From positions 6,820,001-6,884,000 of the forward strand of contig NZ_CP023699.1 in NCBI RefSeq assembly GCF_008704495.1: a DNA stretch of 64,000 nt, in the 5' to 3' direction. The notes beneath the pieces were generated by a model. That model was not told the origin of the DNA. It made no database searches and worked only from the letters and a program-made list of their open reading frames with translations. The stretch is from Streptomyces kanamyceticus (GTDB lineage: Bacteria; Actinomycetota; Actinomycetes; Streptomycetales; Streptomycetaceae). A program made the translations under genes and the position numbers. Of the stretch, positions 7,605 to 15,337 are shown in pieces. Within the stretch, counting starts at the first letter, position 1. Each line of letters begins with the position of its first letter.

Positions 7605-7931
7605 GTGCGTGGCATGGCTAGCCATCTCCCGTTCGGCAAGCGTGTGCGGTTCTACCGGGAACGTCGGGATCTCCATCAATGGCAGCTCGGCGAGCTGCTG
7701 AATCGCTCGGATGATTGGGTGTACCGGGTCGAGTCCGGACGCATCCCGGTGAACAACGTCAAGATACGGGAGGACCTGGCGCACGCCCTGAGAGTGCACG
7801 TGGAAGATCTCCAAGGGGCTCCGACACTCCTGGATGATCACAACAACCACTTTCCCCGTGTGCGCCGAGGCTTCGCCCCGAGACCGGCGGTTCCTGTCGG
7901 GATATCCGCGCGGTGGGCGGTGCGACGGTGA
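7605..7931 (+). CDS. Truncated XRE-family DNA-binding protein
   Basis: A 108-residue protein with an N-terminal XRE helix-turn-helix (residues about 10-72: FGKRVRFYRERRDLHQWQLGELL, then DWVYRVESGR). Streptomyces relatives usually continue into a long C-terminal sensor or TPR region; here the tail after residue 75 is short and arginine/proline-rich. It may be a remnant or a minimal regulator. GTG at 7605 has GAGGGGG about 9 bases upstream; ATG at 7614 is an alternative. It overlaps the next gene by GTGA. Confidence 0.7.
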   Translation: MRGMASHLPFGKRVRFYRERRDLHQWQLGELLNRSDDWVYRVESGRIPVNNVKIREDLAHALRVHVEDLQGAPTLLDDHNNHFPRVRRGFAPRPAVPVGISARWAVRR

Positions 7932-8128
7932 GGCAGCGGCTGCTCATCGCAGTGCTGTCGGAGTCCGAAGCCGCTTCGCCCCCGGCGGAGGTCGCCCGTC
8001 GCGCGGGCCACGGCATCGCTGTCCTCTTCCGCTTCTGCGCGAAGGCCATTCACCGCAGTCAGGGCCGCTCGAACCAGCAGATCGAGCGAGCGTTGGCAGA
8101 AGCCGAGGAGGAGTCAGAAGAGCAGTAA
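7928..8128 (+). CDS. Hypothetical 66-residue protein coupled to the XRE gene
   Basis: The GTG start overlaps the preceding TGA (GTGA), which favours translational coupling. The product has a hydrophobic start (RQRLLIAVLSE), a mixed middle and an acidic tail (ALAEAEEESEEQ). I recognise no family. It could alternatively be a displaced C-terminal piece of a once longer regulator. The hairpin at 8145-8170 follows. Confidence 0.5.
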   Translation: MRQRLLIAVLSESEAASPPAEVARRAGHGIAVLFRFCAKAIHRSQGRSNQQIERALAEAEEESEEQ

Positions 8129-8144
8129 CCGGGCATGTTCAATG

Positions 8145-8170
8145 AGGGCGTCCGGGATGGCGGGCGCCCT
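8145..8170 (+). terminator. Possible stem-loop terminator
   Basis: AGGGCG and CGCCCT pair around a 14-base centre containing further partial pairing, 17 bases after the small gene's stop. The stem is short. Confidence 0.4.
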
Positions 8171-8209
8171 CTTCGCGTGCGCGCATCGCCCGTTCAGACC
8201 TGGCGGAAG

Positions 8210-8911
8210 CTACTCGGCTTCAGGTTCTGGCGCACGGCGTGCGGCTGCGCCTCCCTTGAACTTTGCCCGCAAGTCACTTAGCGCCACTTCGGCTTCGCGG
8301 CGGTCGTCCTCCGTCATGTCGTGGGGAGAGTTGCTGTACGCGATGTAGGAGCTGGGGTGAGCGATGTGGCCCACGCGGAGGGGGAACACCACGAGAGCCT
8401 GCCAGTCTCCGCGCCGCCCCAAGGTGCGATGCCGCAACTTCCGGTATCCCAGCTTTGCTTCGACGACCACCTTGTAGTCGCGCGCTTCAGGCACGAAAGC
8501 GGGGAACGGCGCTCCGAACTCGATGAACAGCTGCTCAGCTGTCCGGCCTGTGACGGCGAAACAGGCTGGCAGGCGAAAATCGTCCGCCTCCTCTGGCCGC
8601 AGTCGGTCACGTGTGCTGGTCCACGGCAGCACCAGCGCCGATCCAGGTTCATCGAGGAAACGCAAGCGCAGGTCGAGCACCACGATCGGCTTGGCACCTG
8701 TGTTGTAGAGCACGAGAGGGAAGCGGATCCGAGCGATCTTGGAGGTCACGGCGGCCGCAAACGAATGCGGCTCCCAGACCTTCAGGTCTCCCTGACGGGC
8801 ATTTATCCACCAAAACGAAGCCACCGTGAACACAAGGGCGCACGCCGCGACGAAGGCGGCTAGGGGGAGAGAAGCACTGCTCTGCTGCTCCGCAGCGGTC
8901 AGTGAAATCAC
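8210..8911 (-). CDS. Membrane-anchored hypothetical protein (island cargo)
   Basis: A 233-residue protein. One transmembrane helix at residues about 16-36 (LAAFVAACALVFTVASFWWI) is followed by a mostly beta-looking domain (RIRFPLVLYNTGAKPIVVLDLRLRF) that would lie on one face of the membrane, and a charged C-terminal helix. The domain resembles small Ig-like membrane-attached domains in general pattern only. Base composition is less extreme than in neighbouring backbone genes, which fits acquisition. Function unknown. Confidence 0.68.
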   Translation of the reverse strand: MISLTAAEQQSSASLPLAAFVAACALVFTVASFWWINARQGDLKVWEPHSFAAAVTSKIARIRFPLVLYNTGAKPIVVLDLRLRFLDEPGSALVLPWTSTRDRLRPEEADDFRLPACFAVTGRTAEQLFIEFGAPFPAFVPEARDYKVVVEAKLGYRKLRHRTLGRRGDWQALVVFPLRVGHIAHPSSYIAYSNSPHDMTEDDRREAEVALSDLRAKFKGGAAARRAPEPEAE

Positions 8912-8986
8912 GCCCGGAGTCTGCCAGTTAGTGACGCTTCACCACTGGTGTTCCCGCACGATGATCCCGCTGGGTGCCGGATTTGA

Positions 8987-9020
8987 ACCCACGGTGACTC
9001 GCGCCACGACGGTCTTCAAG
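8987..9020 (-). repeat. Right 34-bp direct repeat, tRNA-Ser-like fragment (att-like)
   Basis: This copy matches 5652-5685 at 33 of 34 positions. On the minus strand it continues into the T-loop TTCAAAT, but the second T-stem arm is damaged (CCGGC rather than CCCAC), and on the anticodon side pairing is lost at one position. No 5' tRNA half is present. The 3.3 kb between the copies carries six accessory genes. Confidence 0.75.
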
Positions 9021-9025
9021 GCCGT

Positions 9026-9610
9026 TCAGGCCCGAAGCCCTCGCACCGTCAGGTCGAGCACCGCGGCGAACGCGTCCTCGATGCCCGGCCGTGACCAGTG
9101 CGCGGCATAGCACGGGTCGTGGAAGCGGCTGGTGGCGTCGAAGACCGCGCGGGCCGATGCCGCGGGGGCCGGGGTGGTGAAGTCGCCCTTGTCGACGCCC
9201 TCTTGGACGATCGTGGTCAGCTGGTCCGTGAGGTCGCCGATGTGGGCGTCCACCACGCCGCCGTTCTCCTCGGTCAGCACCGTGTACGTGGCGAAGAGCT
9301 CGGGGTCGTCACCGGCCTTGTGCTGTTTGGCCTCGAAGAGGGCCGCCAGCCAGTGGCGGAGCTTCGCCTCGGGCGGCTCGGTGCCCGTGACGATCACGGA
9401 GAGGGTCACGGAAGTACGGTCCAGCCAGCGCCGCGTCACCGCGCCGCGCAGCTCCGCCTTCGTACGGAAGTGGCGGTACACCGTGCCGTGGCTCACCCCC
9501 AGGGCGCGGGCCACGTCGACCACCGTGGCCTTGGCCGCGCCGTGCCTGCGCAGCACCTCCTCGGTCGCTTCGAGGATGCGCTCGGGGGTCAGGGGAGCCG
9601 CGGTTGCCAT
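9026..9610 (-). CDS. TetR-family regulator
   Basis: A 194-residue regulator. Residues about 8-58 are the TetR helix-turn-helix (ILEATEEVLRRHG, VVDVARALGVSHGTVYRHF). The C-terminal ligand domain (RWLDRTSVTL, SRFHDPCYAAHW) resembles the YerO/YfiR type. It is last in a minus-strand run MFS, aldo/keto reductase, TetR with 24 bases after the reductase, so it may regulate that run. A candidate operator is the palindrome at 10669-10700. Its stop lies 5 bases from the right tRNA-like repeat. Confidence 0.88.
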   Translation of the reverse strand: MATAAPLTPERILEATEEVLRRHGAAKATVVDVARALGVSHGTVYRHFRTKAELRGAVTRRWLDRTSVTLSVIVTGTEPPEAKLRHWLAALFEAKQHKAGDDPELFATYTVLTEENGGVVDAHIGDLTDQLTTIVQEGVDKGDFTTPAPAASARAVFDATSRFHDPCYAAHWSRPGIEDAFAAVLDLTVRGLRA

Positions 9611-9634
9611 GGCTAGACCGTACCCGGGGGAGGG

Positions 9635-10651
9635 TCAGCGCTCGCTGTCGAGGTGTGCCATCTGCGACTCCGGGTAGCGGGCGCCCGCGGCGGCGTCCGC
9701 GGGGACCGCCGCCTCGATCGCGGCGAGGTCCGCGTCGTCCAGCGTCACGTCGAGCGCGCCGAGCGCCTCGTCGAGCCGGTCGCGGCGGCGGGCGCCGACC
9801 AGCGGCACGATCGACGCCCCGTGCCGGGGTCCCTGCGCGAGCACCCAGGCGATGGCGGTCTGCGCGACGCTGACGCCCTTCCGCTCGGCGATCTTGCGCA
9901 GGGCGTCGACCAGGTCGAGGTTCCGGTCGAGGTTCTCGCCCTGGAAGCGGGGGCTCATCGAGCGGAAGTCGTTCGCGGCGAGCTTGCGGTCGCGGGTGAA
10001 GTGGCCGGAGATCAGGCCGCGCGAGAGCACCCCGTACGCCGTGACGCCGATGCCGAGCTCGGCGACCGTCGGCAGGATCTCGGCCTCGATGCCGCGCGAG
10101 ATGAGCGAGTACTCGATCTGGAGGTCGGAGATCGGGGCGGTGGCCGCCGCCCTGCGGATCGTGTCGGCGGCGACCTCGGAGAGGCCGATGTGCCGGACGT
10201 GGCCCTTCTCGACGAGCTCGGCGATGGCGCCGACCGTCTCCTCGACCGGCACGTCGGGGTCGATGCGGGCGATGCGGTAGACGTCGATGTGGTCGACGCC
10301 GAGGCGCTGGAGGGAGTAGGCGGCGAAGCTCTTCACCGCGGCCGGGCGACCGTCGTAGCCCGACCAGCCGCCGTCCGGGTCGCGCAGGGCGCCGAACTTC
10401 ACGCTGGTGAGCGCCTGTTCGCGCCGGGCCGCGGGGGCGGTGCGCAGGGCCTCGCCGATCAGCATCTCGTTGTGCCCCATGGCGTAGAAGTCGCCGGTGT
10501 CCAGGAGTGTGACGCCCGCTTCGAGGGCGGCGTGGATGGTCGCGATGGATTCCGCGCGGTCGGCCTCGCCGTACAGCGCGGACATGCCCATGCAGCCGAG
10601 GCCGAGGGCGGAGGTCTGGGGGCCGGTGTTTCCGAGGGTGAGAGTACGCAT
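9635..10651 (-). CDS. Aldo/keto reductase
   Basis: A 338-residue TIM-barrel NADPH-dependent oxidoreductase beginning MRTLTLGNTGPQTSALGLG. It shows the catalytic tetrad region LLDTGDFYAMGHNE (Asp, Tyr) and VKFG (Lys), with the NADP site IVPLVGARRRDRL near the C-terminus. It reduces an unknown aldehyde or ketone. The ATG at 10651 fits the family start; an upstream in-frame ATG at 10696 would place the palindrome inside the gene. It lacks a clear ribosome site and may be leaderless. Confidence 0.88.
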   Translation of the reverse strand: MRTLTLGNTGPQTSALGLGCMGMSALYGEADRAESIATIHAALEAGVTLLDTGDFYAMGHNEMLIGEALRTAPAARREQALTSVKFGALRDPDGGWSGYDGRPAAVKSFAAYSLQRLGVDHIDVYRIARIDPDVPVEETVGAIAELVEKGHVRHIGLSEVAADTIRRAAATAPISDLQIEYSLISRGIEAEILPTVAELGIGVTAYGVLSRGLISGHFTRDRKLAANDFRSMSPRFQGENLDRNLDLVDALRKIAERKGVSVAQTAIAWVLAQGPRHGASIVPLVGARRRDRLDEALGALDVTLDDADLAAIEAAVPADAAAGARYPESQMAHLDSER

Positions 10652-10668
10652 GCGTCCACGATGACATG

Positions 10669-10700
10669 ACAGATGACAGATTTCAATATCTGTCATCTGT
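10669..10700. promoter_or_regulatory. Perfect 13-bp inverted repeat upstream of aldo/keto reductase
   Basis: ACAGATGACAGAT (10669-10681), a 6-base centre, then ATCTGTCATCTGT (10688-10700). The arms also contain a direct duplication of ATGACAG. It overlaps the MFS stop and ends 18 bases before the reductase start. It could be an operator, most simply for the TetR protein at 9026, or an RNA hairpin separating the two genes. Confidence 0.7.
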
Positions 10701-12156
10701 CACTCGGGGTGGCGGCCTCCCGCACCGCCACCTCCGGCTCCTCCAGCCGCTGCGCCGTACGCTCCGCCGTCCCCCGTGCCCACCGCCCGCTCGTCACCGC
10801 CCCGAGCACCAGGACCGCGAGTCCGCAGCCCGTGATGATCCACCAGGCGGGGCGGCTCGCCGCCGTGAAGTCCTTCGCGTACGAGGAGGAGGCGACGCCC
10901 GACGCCAGGACCGCGCCGATCACCGCGACGCCGAGGGTCTGGCCGATCTGGCGGCTGGTGGAGGCGACCGCGGCCGCGACGCCCGCCTGTGCGCGCGGCA
11001 TCCCCGCCACCGCCGTGTTCGTGATCGGGGCGTTCACGAAGCCGAAGCCGAGCCCGAACAGGACGTACGCGAGGAACCGGGTCCCGGCCGAGTCCGCCGC
11101 GTCGAAGGCGGCGAAGAGGACCCCGGAGGCGGTCATCGCCACCCCGGCGACCAGCAGCGAGAGGCGCGGGCCCCGGCTGCCGACCAGGCGGCCCGACAGG
11201 GGCGCGCAGACCAGCGTCATCGCCGCCATCGGCAGCATCCACAGCCCCGCGTGCAGCGCGTCGAGGCCGCGTACGTCCTGGAGGTAGAGGGTCGAGAGGA
11301 ACAGGAAGCCGCCGAGGGACGCGAACGCGCAGACCGCGATCACCGTCGCGCCGCTGAACGGCGCCGAGCGGAAGAAGCGCAGGTCGATGAGGGGTTCCGC
11401 GCGGCGCGGCTCGTACCAGACGAGCCCGGCGAGGCCGAGCAGCGCGGCGCCCGCGAAGGCCAGGATCAGCGGTGACGTCCAGCCCGCGCTGGGCGCCTCG
11501 ATGATCGCGTACGTCAGGGCGCCGAGCAGCACGATCACGAACAGCTGCCCCACGGGGTCGGGGCGGCGCGGCTTCGGGGCGCGGGACTCGGGGACGTACC
11601 GCATGGTCAGGAAGAGCGCGGCGAGGCCCACCGGCAGATTGACCCAGAAGATCGAGCGCCAGCCGACCGAGTCCACGAGCAGCCCGCCCACCAGCGGGCC
11701 CGCCGCCATGGAGATGCCGACGACGCCGCCCCAGACGCCGATGGCGCGGGCCCGCTCGCGCGGCTCGGTGAAGGTGTTGGTGATGATCGACATCGCGACC
11801 GGATTGAGCATCGAGCCGCCGACCGCCTGGACCATGCGGAAGGCCACCAGTGATTCGAGGTTGGGCGCGAGCGAACAGAGCACCGAGCCGACGGTGAAGG
11901 TGATGAGCCCCGCCTGGAAGACCTTGCGGCGGCCTATCCGGTCGGCGGTCGAACCCGCCAGCATGAGGAGCGCGGCGAGGACGAGGGTGTACGCGTCGAT
12001 CGTCCACTGCATGCCCGAGACGCTCGCGTCGAACTCCCGCTGCATGGTGGGGAGCGCGACGTTCAGGATGGTGTTGTCGAGACTGACGATCAGCAGGCTC
12101 ATGCAGCAGATCGCGAGAACGAGCATGCGTCCGCGGTGGGTGAGTTCATCGGGCAT
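10693..12156 (-). CDS. DHA2-type MFS exporter
   Basis: A 487-residue, 14-TM transporter from the ATG at 12156 (MPDELTHRGRML). Longer in-frame starts run into the proline-rich repeat region and are unlikely. TM1 has SLDNTILNVALPTM, signature A is GSTADRIGRRK, and the antiporter motif is GVWGGVVGISMAAGPLVGG. It probably exports a toxic small molecule with proton exchange. It is transcribed toward the aldo/keto reductase and TetR genes. Confidence 0.88.
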   Translation of the reverse strand: MPDELTHRGRMLVLAICCMSLLIVSLDNTILNVALPTMQREFDASVSGMQWTIDAYTLVLAALLMLAGSTADRIGRRKVFQAGLITFTVGSVLCSLAPNLESLVAFRMVQAVGGSMLNPVAMSIITNTFTEPRERARAIGVWGGVVGISMAAGPLVGGLLVDSVGWRSIFWVNLPVGLAALFLTMRYVPESRAPKPRRPDPVGQLFVIVLLGALTYAIIEAPSAGWTSPLILAFAGAALLGLAGLVWYEPRRAEPLIDLRFFRSAPFSGATVIAVCAFASLGGFLFLSTLYLQDVRGLDALHAGLWMLPMAAMTLVCAPLSGRLVGSRGPRLSLLVAGVAMTASGVLFAAFDAADSAGTRFLAYVLFGLGFGFVNAPITNTAVAGMPRAQAGVAAAVASTSRQIGQTLGVAVIGAVLASGVASSSYAKDFTAASRPAWWIITGCGLAVLVLGAVTSGRWARGTAERTAQRLEEPEVAVREAATPSDR

Positions 12157-12703
12157 GTATCTGACGGTAGTCCTCTTGGGGGTGCTGGGCGCGAGGGGGA
12201 GTGGGGGCGTGGGGGAGGGCTGGTGCGGGCTGGTCGGGGCCGGGGGTTCGGACTGGCTGTGCGGCGGTCGCAGCCTCGGACTGGCCCTCGCCGCAAGGCG
12301 CAACCGCAGTCAGGCCTCCGCCGCCGCAGCAGCCGCATTCCGGCCTCCGCCCCGCAGCCGCAACCGCATTCCGGCCTCCGCCGCAGCCGCAACCGCAGTC
12401 AGGCCTCCGCCGCCGCAGCAGCCGCATTCCGGCCTCCGCCCCGCAGCCGCAGCCGCATTCCGGCCTCCGCCCCGCAGCCGCAACCGCATTCCGGCCTCCG
12501 CCGCCGCAGCAGCCGCATTCCGGCCTCCGCCCCGCAGCCGCAGCCGCAGTCCGGCCTCCGCCGCAGCCTTCGCCGCAGTCCGGCCTCGGCCGCAGGTGCG
12601 GGTTCAGACCGGCTGGCGGCGGCCGGCCGCTCAGTCCGGCCCTGCCGTAGCCGCTGCCGCAGGCAAGCGCCGCCGCAAGCCAGCCCCAGCCGCAGGCTCA
12701 AGC
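12157..12703. other. Intergenic region dominated by a 30-bp repeat array
   Basis: 547 bases lie between the start of one MFS gene and the stop of the next. The middle is the tandem array at about 12296-12600. All frames stay open because the unit length is a multiple of three and GC is very high, but the translations (proline/arginine/alanine decapeptides) look like no protein. The promoter of the downstream MFS gene must lie near 12157-12250. Confidence 0.7.
12296..12600. repeat. GC-rich 30-bp tandem repeat array, about ten copies
   Basis: The core GGCCTCCGCC recurs nine times plus one degenerate copy, mostly at 30-base spacing, flanked by GCAGCCGCATTCC or GCAACCGCAGTCA variants. Some units differ by one or two bases in length. 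Neighbouring 60-bp blocks are nearly identical, so duplication has been in multi-unit steps. Confidence 0.9.
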
Positions 12704-14212
12704 TCAAGACAACCCCCGCGGCAGCCGCAAGCTCAGCAGGGCCAGGGCGAGTAGTCCGGCGAGCTGGACCCCGAGCATGAGTGCGAACGCGGGGCGCATG
12801 CCGAGTGATGGGGCGAGCGACAGGAAGAGGGAGCCGAGCGCCGCGACGCCCATCGCCAGGCACGACTGCTGCACGGTCGCCGCGAGCCCGCTGCCCGCCC
12901 CCGCCCGCGCCGCAGGTACCGCGGCGAGCGCGACGCGGTAGTAGAGGGCGAGCTGGACGCCCTGTCCGAGCCCGCACAGGAGCAGCCCGGGGGCGAAGGC
13001 GAGCGGGGTCAGGGCGGTCCACGGTGCCCACAGCACCGTCAGGCCCGTCACCGCGAGGCCCACGACGTGCACCAGGGCGGCGCGCGTCATCGCGCGGGTG
13101 CCCCAGCGGCGTACCAGGCGCGGCACCAGCATGGCCGCCGGGATCTGCGTAAGACCCATCGGGACCACGGTCAGGCCCGCCTTCAACGCCCCGTAGCGCA
13201 GCCCCTGTTGGAGCAGGATCGCGAATCCGAACATGAACCCGCTGAAGCCGATGAAGATCGGCAGACCGAGCACCAGGCTCTTGCGCACGGCGGGCTCGCG
13301 CAGCAGCGAAGGGGGCAGCAGCGGACTGCCGCCGGTGCGCTCGGCACGGCTCTCCACCGCCCCGAACGCCCAGCCGAGCACCGGCGCCGCGACCAGGAGC
13401 AGCACGGACCACAGGGGCCAGCCCGTCGCGCGGCCCTCGGTGAGGGGCAGGAGGAGCGCGGTCAGCGAACCCGCGAACAGCACGGTGCCGAGGACGTCGC
13501 CCCGCGCGGGCCGCTCGGTCCTGCTGTCCGGCACCGCGCGGGCGCCGAAGAGCAGGGCCGCCGCCGCGATCGGCACGTTGATGAGGAACACCGCGCGCCA
13601 GCCCGTGCCGCCCAGGTCCGCGGCGACCAGCGCGCCGCCGAGCGCCTGGCCGAGCAGGCCCGCGATGCCGCTCACGGCGCCGTACAGGGCGACGGCCCGC
13701 GCCCGCCGCTCGCCCCGCGTCGTCGCGTGGATCGTGGCGAGGACCTGCGGCAGCATCAGCGCGGCCGCCGCGCCCTGCGCCACCCGCGCCGCCACCAGCC
13801 ACCACGCGCCCGGCGCGAGCCCGCAGGCCAGCGAGGTCACGCCGAAGGCGGCCACGCCCCACAGGAAGAGCCGCCTGCGGCCGAAGGTGTCGCCGAGCCT
13901 GCCGCCGAGGACGAGCAGCACGGCGTACGCCACCGCGTACCCCGCGACGACCATCTCCAGCGTGGCGGGCGACGCGTGCAGGTCGCGCTCGATGCTGGGC
14001 AGGGCGACGTTGACGATGAAGAAGTCGAGGCTGGAGAGGCAGGCGCCGAGAAGGACGGTGAGCAGGCCGAGCGGGGTCAGGGGGGCCGGGGAGCTGAGGG
14101 GGGAGGGCGTGGAGGACTTGTCTGTTGCACTGGTCGCACTGGTCGCACTGGTCGCACTGGTCGCACTGGTCGTCGTACTGGGCGTACTGGTCGCACTCGT
14201 CGGAAGAGTCAC
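12704..14212 (-). CDS. DHA2-type MFS exporter, Ser-Ala-Thr repeat N-terminus
   Basis: A 502-residue transporter from GTG 14212. TM1 has LSSLDFFIVNVALPSIERDL, signature A is GGRLGDTFGRRR and the antiporter motif is GAVSGIAGLLGQALGG. Before TM1 there is a 45-residue polar tail with five Ser-Ala-Thr units from a 9-bp repeat. It is divergent from the XRE regulator at 14325, with an inverted repeat between them, so the pair looks like a regulator and its exporter target. The substrate is unknown. Confidence 0.85.
   Translation of the reverse strand: MTLPTSATSTPSTTTSATSATSATSATSATDKSSTPSPLSSPAPLTPLGLLTVLLGACLSSLDFFIVNVALPSIERDLHASPATLEMVVAGYAVAYAVLLVLGGRLGDTFGRRRLFLWGVAAFGVTSLACGLAPGAWWLVAARVAQGAAAALMLPQVLATIHATTRGERRARAVALYGAVSGIAGLLGQALGGALVAADLGGTGWRAVFLINVPIAAAALLFGARAVPDSRTERPARGDVLGTVLFAGSLTALLLPLTEGRATGWPLWSVLLLVAAPVLGWAFGAVESRAERTGGSPLLPPSLLREPAVRKSLVLGLPIFIGFSGFMFGFAILLQQGLRYGALKAGLTVVPMGLTQIPAAMLVPRLVRRWGTRAMTRAALVHVVGLAVTGLTVLWAPWTALTPLAFAPGLLLCGLGQGVQLALYYRVALAAVPAARAGAGSGLAATVQQSCLAMGVAALGSLFLSLAPSLGMRPAFALMLGVQLAGLLALALLSLRLPRGLS
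14127..14171. repeat. Five 9-bp tandem repeats in MFS N-terminus
   Basis: GCACTGGTC is repeated exactly five times and encodes Ser-Ala-Thr units on the minus strand. The 9-base period preserves reading frame, so copy-number change alters only the length of the cytoplasmic tail. Confidence 0.9.
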
Positions 14213-14243
14213 GGATACGACGATGTTCCGGACCTCAGAGGGG

Positions 14244-14267
14244 TACCAGAGTGTCTTTATCCTGGTA
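14244..14267. promoter_or_regulatory. Inverted repeat between divergent MFS and XRE genes
   Basis: TACCAG (14244-14249) and CTGGTA (14262-14267) are separated by 12 bases; the match extends to 7 of 8 with flanking bases. It lies between starts at 14212 (minus) and 14325 (plus) and is a likely operator of the XRE regulator. Confidence 0.55.
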
Positions 14268-14324
14268 TCAGACGCACCTGGAAACAGGCTGCGAACAGGC
14301 CGCGGAGTGCGGCAGCCTGGGACC

Positions 14325-15248
14325 GTGACCGTGATCGATACCGCAGCCGCCGTGTCCGCCACACCGGAGCCGCAGCCCCAGCCAGCGACGCAGCTGGATC
14401 CGGAACCGCAGCCGGGCGCCGACATCCGCAGACAAGAGCTCGCCGCGTTCCTCCGCAGCCGCCGCGAGCGCGTCACGCCCGAGCAGGCGGGCCTGCCGCG
14501 CGGCACCCGGCGCCGCACCCCTGGGCTGCGCCGCGAGGAGGTCGCCCAGCTCTCCTCGGTGGGCGTCACCTGGTACACGTGGCTGGAGCAGGCGAGGCAC
14601 ATCAAGGTGTCGGCGCAGGTCATCGACGCCATCGCACGGGCCCTGCTGATGGACCCCAGCGAGCGCGCCCACCTCTTCGCGCTCGCGGGCGCCGTCGATC
14701 CGCGCCCCGAGGCCGAGTGCACGGCGCTCTCCGCGCCGGTCCGCCGCCTCATGCACCGGGTCGCCCCCTACCCGGCCACCGTGCAGAACGGCCGCTACGA
14801 CGTCCTCGCCTACAACCGCTCCTGGACCCACGTCTTCGGCGACTTCGACGCGATGGAGCCGCGCGACCGCAACTGCCTGTGGCTCCTGGCCACCAGCGAC
14901 AGCTGGCGCGAGACCTTCCTCGACCGGGACGAGATGCTGCGCGACCTGATCGCCAAGTTCCGCGGCTCGATGGCCGAGCACGGCGCCGAGCCCGCCTGGA
15001 AGGAGCTGCGCGACCGGCTGCTCGGGGTCTCCGCGGAGTTCCGCGAGCTGTGGGAGCGGCACGAGGTGGCCGCCATGGCACCGCACGTCAAGCGCTATCA
15101 GCACCCCCGGGTCGGGCTGCTCCGCCTGGAGCACCGCATGCTGTGGATGGCCCCGTTCGCGCAGGCGCACCGCCTCGTCGCGTACGTGCCCGCCGACGAC
15201 GAGACGGAGGAGCGCCTGGAGCGCCTGGCGGAGCTGCACCGGGAGTGA
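14325..15248 (+). CDS. XRE-family regulator with MmyB-like sensor domain
   Basis: A 307-residue regulator from GTG 14325 (GTG 14331 is also possible). After a proline/glutamine-rich leader, residues about 35-105 are the HTH (GTRRRTPGLRREEVAQLSSVG, WYTWLEQARHIKVS). The rest is an MmyB-like ligand domain (VQNGRYDVLAYNRSW, LRLEHRMLWMAP). It is divergent from the MFS exporter and probably controls it. The stop lies in the first unit of a 16-bp tandem repeat. Confidence 0.87.
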   Translation: MTVIDTAAAVSATPEPQPQPATQLDPEPQPGADIRRQELAAFLRSRRERVTPEQAGLPRGTRRRTPGLRREEVAQLSSVGVTWYTWLEQARHIKVSAQVIDAIARALLMDPSERAHLFALAGAVDPRPEAECTALSAPVRRLMHRVAPYPATVQNGRYDVLAYNRSWTHVFGDFDAMEPRDRNCLWLLATSDSWRETFLDRDEMLRDLIAKFRGSMAEHGAEPAWKELRDRLLGVSAEFRELWERHEVAAMAPHVKRYQHPRVGLLRLEHRMLWMAPFAQAHRLVAYVPADDETEERLERLAELHRE

Positions 15249-15300
15249 GGGGCACCGGGAGTGAGGGGCACCGGGAGTGAAGGACGTCGGGAGTGAGGGA
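15241..15300. repeat. 16-bp tandem repeats carrying repeated stop codons
   Basis: Units start at 15241, 15257, 15273 and 15289 (consensus GGGAGTGAGGGGCACC); the last is partial. The first unit contains the real TGA of the XRE gene, and each later unit repeats the GAG-TGA. Confidence 0.85.
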
Positions 15301-15337
15301 CAATGGAGGGTCCCGTCGTCCGTCCCGGAGAGCCTCG

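Noticed and set aside
12296..12600. Possible CRISPR array
   Set aside because: The repeats are contiguous with no unique spacers, and no cas genes are present.
12136..12780. Proline/arginine-rich open frames through the 30-bp repeat array
   Set aside because: Frames stay open only because the repeat unit is a multiple of three; no ribosome site, no conserved sequence.
13067..15280. Long plus-strand frames opposite the MFS gene reaching into the XRE gene
   Set aside because: The part opposite the exporter is low complexity; the XRE domain starts only after 14325.
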